Positions 58,204 through 64,000 of a stretch of DNA of 64,000 nucleotides are shown one piece after another. The translations under genes and the position numbers were made by a program. The stretch is from Tragulus kanchil (lineage: Eukaryota; Chordata; Mammalia; Artiodactyla; Tragulidae): positions 13,172,501 through 13,236,500 of the forward strand of contig JAIOJX010000005.1 in assembly GCA_022376925.1 (NCBI GenBank). Reading direction: 5' to 3'. Below the pieces are notes generated by a model. The model made no database searches. It was not told where the DNA came from and saw only the letters and a program-made list of their open reading frames with translations. Every line of letters begins with the position of its first letter. Position 1 is the first letter of the stretch.

Positions 58204-58799
58204 AAGACATATTGCATGTACGAAAGCTTTGGTGGGCTGCTCTAGGAACTCGGCCACCTTTTGTACTGTAAAGTCCCAATGGCCAACACACATTTGAGAT
58301 GAAAGGATATAATAGCTGCTATACCACCGCCAAATATATCATGTTTTGCCCCAATTCAGTGCGTTGGAAGACTCTTCAAAGGGAAATACATTTACATGGA
58401 TCAATTTATCCTTCATTTCATATCAAAGAAAGCCGATCAGAGTATTTCAGCCCAGAGCATCTATTATTAGAGGGATCATTTTGCCTTCTAGCCCTTGCTC
58501 ATGGACAAACAAGATTCATCTTATTTAAAATACACACATGAAAGGCAGAACCCCTGGCGGATGAGAAAAAGTCCATGGGCTCCGCAAAACACTTCAGAAG
58601 CGCACTCTCATGAGCTGACCATGGGACTGGTTTTCCACGGCCTCTCCGGATGGAAGGGCTAGAGAAGAGAAGGGCCAATTGCGCTGTGAGTTCAAGAGCC
58701 GCTGAGTGCTCCAAAGGCTGGTTTCAGCAACATGCGTGCTTGCCCGTTGGCCTTTTGCATCTCTGAGATCTGCCTTAGCAGCGCCGGCTTTCCAGGGGG
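58204..58799. other. Single-copy sequence, no gene recognised
   Basis: Open frames of 60-80 codons overlap near 58299-58541 and carry no recognisable domain. Confidence 0.4.
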
Positions 58800-61040
58800 T
58801 GGCAGGGGCACTCTGATAACAAGCTTTACAGGCTTCCCTTCACAGCTAGCACAGCACAGCCCGTGCGAATTCGCACCAAAGTCTCGATGAAGAACATCTG
58901 CTGCCACGTCAGTGAACAAAGGAGACGGCAGCCATCAAGCCACCAGCCGCTGCAGCACCTCCCCCCCCCCCCTCCGTGCACCCTGAGGGGACTCAGGATG
59001 GAAGGAAATTGGGATACTGGCCCTCAACAGTGAAGATGCATATCAAAGGAATCTCTTTAACCTGCCCAGGCTCTTGCATCTTCCTGACAAGTCTGATTTC
59101 TTTAACAGTCATCTCTGACGACCTAAATTTTGCTGTAGAAACTCCTACGTATCCTGGTTTGTCCCCTACCTCTTTGGAGCAGTCCATTCAGAGTTATCTG
59201 AGGGGTTACCCCTGGGCTTGAGTCCACAGAAAGGCCCTTGAACAGGACATTCATTCTCAATTTTTAAGTGATGCGTATTTTTCAGTCAACAGACGAGTCC
59301 CTCTCGTTGTGGGACTGATGTTCTTTGAACCTTTAAGGTAAATAAAGGAGGGGCTCTGAGAGCCCCCCTGAACCCCAGATCCCGAAGACTTCTCTCCACA
59401 ATGGCAGGTGCTGTCATTTCAGTCAGAGAAGTATTTCTCCAAGGGAGAAGTGACGGTCTCTCAGCGTCGGGCCACGCTCCGTCGGTAACAAGGCAGGTGG
59501 GTGTCACCAGCCGTGGGGCTGTGTGCCCTCGACCTGGTTCCACAGCGCAGGGATGAAGAGGGCAGGGGGGTCGAGGCTCTGTGGGGACCCAGGTTGCCCC
59601 GAGACCCCTTTCTAAAGCTCAGTCTCCTGGGGGATCTTCTTCTGTGCTATCCAGGCCACTTCCACTCGGGTCTCCCGTTCCTCAGCCATTTTACTGGGCA
59701 CCATTGCGTTAGCACTTTCGTATTTAAGGCATGTGGGGGCAACACCCACAGCCAGAACTGTAGGCCCCTGGAGAGCAGGGGCTGTGTGCTGTTTCTCTGT
59801 CTCTCAGTTCCTGGAACCTCCGTGGCTGATGAAGGGGATGATGGGGAAACCCTATAATCATCAGCTATATCCATTTCACGCATAACCCACCTTCACGAAT
59901 CAAGATTATTTTAACTGGGAAACAAGCTTCTGGCAGGGGCACTCTGATAACAAGCTTTACAGGCTTCCCTTCACAGCTAGCACAGCACAGCCCGTGCGAA
60001 TTCGCACCAAAGTCTCGATGAAGAACATCTGCTGCCACGTCAGTGAACAAAGGAGACGGCAGCCATCAAGCCACCAGCCGCTGCAGCACCTCCCCTCCGT
60101 GCACCCTGAGGGACTCAGGATGGAAGGAAATTGGGATACTGGCCCTCAACAGTGAAGATGCATATCAAAGGAATCTCTTTAACCTGCCCAGGCTCTTGCA
60201 TCTTCCTGACAAGTCTGATTTCTTTAACAGTCATCTCTGACGACCTAAATTTTGCTGTAGAAACTCCTACGTATCCTGGTTTGTCCCCTACCTCTTTGGA
60301 GCAGTCCATTCAGAGTTATCTGAGGGGTTACCCCTGGGCTTGAGTCCACAGAAAGGCCCTTGAACAGGACATTCATTCTCAATTTTTAAGTGATGCGTAT
60401 TTTTCAGTCAACAGACGAGTCCCTCTCGTTGTGGGACTGATGTTCTTTGAACCTTTAAGGTAAATAAAGGAGGGGCTCTGAGAGCCCCCCTGAACCCCAG
60501 ATCCCGAAGACTTCTCTCCACAATGGCAGGTGCTGTCATTTCAGTCAGAGAAGTATTTCTCCAAGGGAGAAGTGACGGTCTCTCAGCGTCGGGCCACGCT
60601 CCGTCGGTAACAAGGCAGGTGGGTGTCACCAGCCGTGGGGCTGTGTGCCCTCGACCTGGTTCCACAGCGCAGGGATGAAGAGGGCAGGGGGGTCGAGGCT
60701 CTGTGGGGACCCAGGTTGCCCCGAGACCCCTTTCTAAAGCTCAGTCTCCTGGGGGATCTTCTTCTGTGCTATCCAGGCCACTTCCACTCGGGTCTCCCGT
60801 TCCTCAGCCATTTTACTGGGCACCATTGCGTTTAGCACTTTCGTATTTAAGGCATGTGGGGGCAACACCCACAGCCAGAACTGTAGGCCCCTGGAGAGCA
60901 GGGGCTGTGTGCTGTTTCTCTGTCTCTCAGTTCCTGGAACCTCCGTGGCTGATGAAGGGGATGATGGGGAAACCCTATAATCATCAGCTATATCCATTTC
61001 ACGCATAACCCACCTTCACGAATCAAGATTATTTTAACTG
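58800..61040. repeat. Tandem duplication 21 (offset about 1,122-1,131 bp)
   Basis: Copy A is about 58800-59917 and copy B about 59931-61040. Copy A has a C run of 12 near 58961-58972 that is only 4 in copy B, one extra G near 58988, and one T fewer near 59710. A 13-bp linker (59918-59930) separates them. This is the last duplication in the window. Confidence 0.95.
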
Positions 61041-61254
61041 CTGCCGCAGAAGGCTTGCACGCCCTCCGAGCAGCACACAGCTTTAACAATAAGGTGTTCG
61101 TCTGAGGAGTTTTCCAGAAGAGTCAGCTGTGCCCAGTCTGAGCCAAGCTGGTTGAGATGGGGAAGGACCACGCCTCTTCAACTGGGCACGTGCTCAAGTG
61201 TCTACTCAGAGATCTTTCGAGCCCAGGGAGGCCTGTAGCTTATCACGGCTGTGC

Positions 61255-61500
61255 AAAATGATAATTACCGCACCTTTTCCCAACCCCCAATCCCACACTC
61301 CCCCCGTCTCCGTGCCTCCATTGGACCTCCATGCTTCTTTGTTTTTTATCCCATAAAGGCTCCTGGTCCCTTGCCTTTGAGAGGTGGAACAGAGGTTTGT
61401 TCTCTCCTCTCTTTGCTGCACTGCCTTGCAAATGAACTTTCTTTCTGAGGCAGGCCTCAGTGTCTCAGGGTTTTGTCTTGCTGCACGTCAGGACAGAAGC
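61255..61500 (+). mobile_element. LTR-tail-like sequence (ERV, class uncertain)
   Basis: 'tttgagaggtggaacagagg', 'tctctcctctctttgctgca', 'gcaaatgaactttctttctg' and 'cagtgtctcagggttttg' resemble the R-U5 part of an endogenous retroviral LTR. No coding sequence is attached. Based on recalled family patterns only. Confidence 0.4.
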
Positions 61501-61539
61501 GGTCCTGGCTCAGTAACAGCAGTATTGATGAGGATGTGT

Positions 61540-61685
61540 TAGCAACAGGCGTAACCAACACCCACTGCCTGCCAGGACAAAATGCTTTTAATGCGTCTTC
61601 TCAATTCACCCTCCCAGGAACCCTTGGAGGTACTGATGAAGAAACTGAGGCTGGAAAAGGATAAATGGGCTTAAGGTTACTGTAG
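61540..61685 (+). mobile_element. MIR SINE
   Basis: 'cactgcctgccaggacaaaa', 'cttctcaattcaccctccca', 'tgatgaagaaactgaggctg' and 'gggcttaaggttac' match the MIR order with strong divergence. Confidence 0.65.
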
Positions 61686-62395
61686 CGGGTTGCCTAGTTT
61701 CCTCCAAAATTCCTGTCCATCTGGAGTCTGTGAAAATGACCTTATTTGGAAACAAAGTCTCTGTAGAATCCATTCATTCAATTAAGATGAGGTTGTAGGG
61801 GAGGAAAATGGTTTTCCCTTGACCCTCCTAAGTTCTCAACTGAGGCTCCTGTACCTAGAGACAGAGTCGCAGGAGAATCAACCAAAGAAGCTTATGGTCA
61901 TGCATACCTTCTGGACACATGGGAGGCAGAAAAGTGATTAACTCCCAGAGGTGGCTTAGAATTTTAGGCTTAAATATGGGTTGGGAGGATCCCCCGGAGG
62001 AGGGAGGGCATGGTGATCCATGCAGGTATTCTTGCCTGGAGAATCCCTGGACAGGGGAGCCTGGCAGCCTAGGGTCCATAGCAGTGCACAGAGTTGGGCA
62101 CAACTGAAGCCAATGAGCACACACACACAGCACCGCCTTTGGCCAAAGAGGAAAGCAAGAAGGGTGTGGAGGAGGCTGGTTATGGGAAGGTGGCCAAGAA
62201 AAGCTGTAAGGGAGCCCTACACGCAGTGGCTGGTCCCTCACAAAGGGAGGGGAATCTGGAGACACCCGGGGATACACCCAGGGAAGACATGCCACGTGAA
62301 GACTGAAACAGACAGGAACTCTGCTGCCAAAGCTGAGGGATGCCAGGGACTACTTTCCCTGGCAGCCACAGGAAGTGCCGACTGGAAACATTACA
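61686..62395 (+). mobile_element. MLT1-like LTR fragment, interrupted by Bov-A
   Basis: The left part (61686-61800) has the MLT1 5' pattern 'aaaatgaccttatttggaaa' and 'caattaagatgaggttgt'. The part 62230-62395 has the middle pattern ('ggaagacatgccacgtgaag', 'gagggatgccagggactact'). A Bov-A fragment lies between at 61978-62128. The stretch 61800-61975 is less clear. Confidence 0.45.
61978..62128 (+). mobile_element. Bov-A SINE, head-less fragment
   Basis: Starts 'gggttgggaggatccccc', has 'caggtattcttgcctggaga' and ends 'agagttgggcacaactgaag', with a CA repeat at 62119-62130. Confidence 0.85.
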
Positions 62396-62849
62396 CAACT
62401 TTAAAGCTGAGAATTTTGTTTTCTTTGGCGGACACAACTGAGGACCTGAGCTCCAAACACAGCCTTTCAGACAGCTCTGAGAGACTGTTCCAGAGAGGTG
62501 AGGGAGGGGCCAGCATATGTAAGAGTTTTTGCAACAAAGATCAGATGGTGAAATTTCTAAGGATGATTGTTAATGAAAGAAAACCAGATATCTCACGTTA
62601 ATGAATTTAACACTTTTAATATGTATGGGATTACGCAGGAGTTCGGGCTCTTCAAAAGCATTCCTTAGAGGTGCACCTTGGTTATTTAGGGCCCGTACCT
62701 TGCTTTTCTTCATCCTGAGTCCCCCCGGGCTCACCCTCGGGGTGGCTGTGGAGTGGTTCCCACAGCTTTTGTTTACTGATGGGCAGCCACGCTTTCCATT
62801 TCACAGAAACCGGAAGAGAGATGTTCGCTCAGAGCCTTGGCAGGAATCG
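62396..62849. other. Unassigned sequence between LTR-like pieces
   Basis: It may be an insertion that split an MLT1-like LTR or part of a different LTR. I recognise no coding sequence. A 193-codon open frame that ends here (62020-62601) starts inside a Bov-A fragment and is not credible as a gene. Confidence 0.35.
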
Positions 62850-62965
62850 ACGCGGCCGACACCTTGCTTTCAGGCCTGTGACCTCTGGAGCTCCAAGAGC
62901 ATCGGTCGCTGCTGGTTCAAGCCGCCCAGACTGTGGCAGCCTGTGACAGCAGCCGTTGCAGATGA
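62850..62965 (+). mobile_element. Possible MLT1-like 3' end
   Basis: 'gccgacaccttgctttcagg', 'cctgtgacctctggagctcc' and 'aagccgcccagactgtggca' follow the order of MLT1 3' ends. It could be the missing 3' part of the LTR at 61686, but the gap between them is long. Confidence 0.35.
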
Positions 62966-64000
62966 CCACAGTCGGGTAGGAGTCCGACACATACACGGTT
63001 AACTAACTGACCTGACCAGTGACCTGAACCAGCCTACAGCTCAGCTCCCTCATCAAAAAGATCTGGATGATGTCGGCTGACACGGGAAGCCAATAGCGTA
63101 ACAGTGTTACCACAGCACCATCCGTGGCGCTCAGGGTATCCTGTGGTTTGTGCTGAAAACTTTTCACAGAGCACAGGTAGCTGAATGTCTGATGAGAACA
63201 GAGCACCTCTGGAAGCATTAAACAGGGAGCCCTGAGCCCCCAGGCACCTTGCCCTCATGGCTTTGTAACCCTAGATGGAATGCGAGTGGCTCCCAGAAAT
63301 GATCCCACCCACCCCCAACCTTTCTCAGGCCAGTCCTTCAGGTTCTGTCCACTAGCGGGCAATGTCACTGAATCTGAGATGATGGGCTGTGCCCATGATG
63401 GCCTGAAATGCGGAAAGCAGCACGTTCGGGAGCAGGGAGCAGGGAGCAGTCGCGAGATCTATTTCCGGCAAGTTAAAGTGGAACTGCACTCACGGGGGCC
63501 ACCCTTTCCCACCTAGCCTCTCCCACCTAGTCTCTCAGCCAGAAAGTCATGAGACTTCTCCATTTCTGTAATGCACGCTAACGGGCAGCATTTGCGGCGG
63601 ATGACATTGCCACGCGGGGATTCTGGGCGCTGCCCGTCGCGAGTGCTGTCAGGACCTCCTACACAGCCCGGCTCCTGCCAGCATCCTAATGAACCTGGAC
63701 CGCTCACCTTCTCTGAACTCAGAATTGCATGTTGTTCTGCTTTCGCCTTTTCCCTTAGCTAGGACTTCCCCCCTAATATACCCATTTTGCCTCAAAAGGA
63801 AATTTTAATAGGGAAGATATCCAATCTTTACCTCACTAGGAGGCAGACAGGCGTTCGAGAGGTTGGAAAGTGTTTCCAATTAAAGGACAGGAGAGAGAGA
63901 AAAAACTATGACAGGAGGGCCACAGGGAAATGTTTTTCATTTATTCAGAAAGTCACCTAATAAAAAGACCCAATCTGTCAGAAACACGAAGCAGGCATTG
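62966..64000. other. Single-copy sequence to the window end
   Basis: A short GAGCAGG triple repeat lies at 63430-63449. Open frames of 60-80 codons overlap on both strands without recognisable domains. I see no gene. Confidence 0.4.

Noticed and set aside
679..61040. Duplications considered as a genuine segmental-duplication or gene-cluster array
   Set aside because: Each step duplicates different sequence, tips are error-rich, and linkers are degraded flank copies. This fits assembly far better, though it is not proven without reads.
62020..62601. Longest recent-looking open frame (193 codons)
   Set aside because: It begins inside a Bov-A fragment and runs through LTR-like sequence; no domain is recognisable.

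Overview
This window is nuclear DNA from a mammal, most likely a ruminant. The main evidence is retroposon content: several Bov-tA/Bov-A SINEs (a ruminant-specific family), CHR-type tRNA-Glu-derived SINEs (shared by ruminants, hippos and whales), L1 fragments and ancient MIR SINEs. I cannot name the species. I recognise no protein-coding exon, no functional tRNA or rRNA gene and no CRISPR array. The many short ORFs are noncoding sequence or lie inside retroposons, so I read the locus as intergenic or intronic.

The dominant structure is a staircase of 21 local tandem duplications running from about 0.7 kb to 61.0 kb. Each is a direct repeat of about 1.1 kb. Offsets fall between about 1,065 and 1,190 bp in every case, yet every event duplicates different sequence. 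Where neighbouring steps overlap, stretches appear three times. Adding the offsets gives about 23.6 kb of excess sequence, so the collapsed locus would be about 40 kb. Several junctions carry 10-50 bp of linker that reads as a damaged copy of the adjoining sequence, often with shortened homopolymers. Some pairs are almost identical and others differ at about 1% of sites. I infer that most or all of these are assembly false duplications, with overlapping contig tips (sometimes from two haplotypes) joined end to end instead of merged. A biological origin is not formally excluded.

Layout by region. 0-3.5 kb holds duplication 1, then an old L1 carrying an LTR-like polyadenylated insert and a CHR-type SINE. 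3.9-9.3 kb holds duplications 2-4 over old L1 and a CHR-derived SINE. 9.7-13 kb holds a young CHR-derived SINE, a candidate processed retrocopy and a Bov-tA. 13.7-21 kb holds a younger L1 3' half broken by two CHR-derived SINEs, plus Bov-tA and CHR-1 copies. 21-33.5 kb alternates unique sequence, MIRs, an ERV-like LTR with a five-unit 50-bp repeat, and a two-headed Bov-tA. 34-48 kb holds Bov-tA copies, an MLT1-like LTR and old L1 with AT microsatellites. 48-64 kb is mostly single-copy with MIRs, two CHR-type SINEs, Bov-A fragments and LTR-like pieces, interrupted by duplications 19-21.

The most biologically interesting component is a SINE subfamily with a CHR-type tRNA-Glu head and a body I do not recognise. 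It is present as six independent insertions, several with exact or near-exact target-site duplications.
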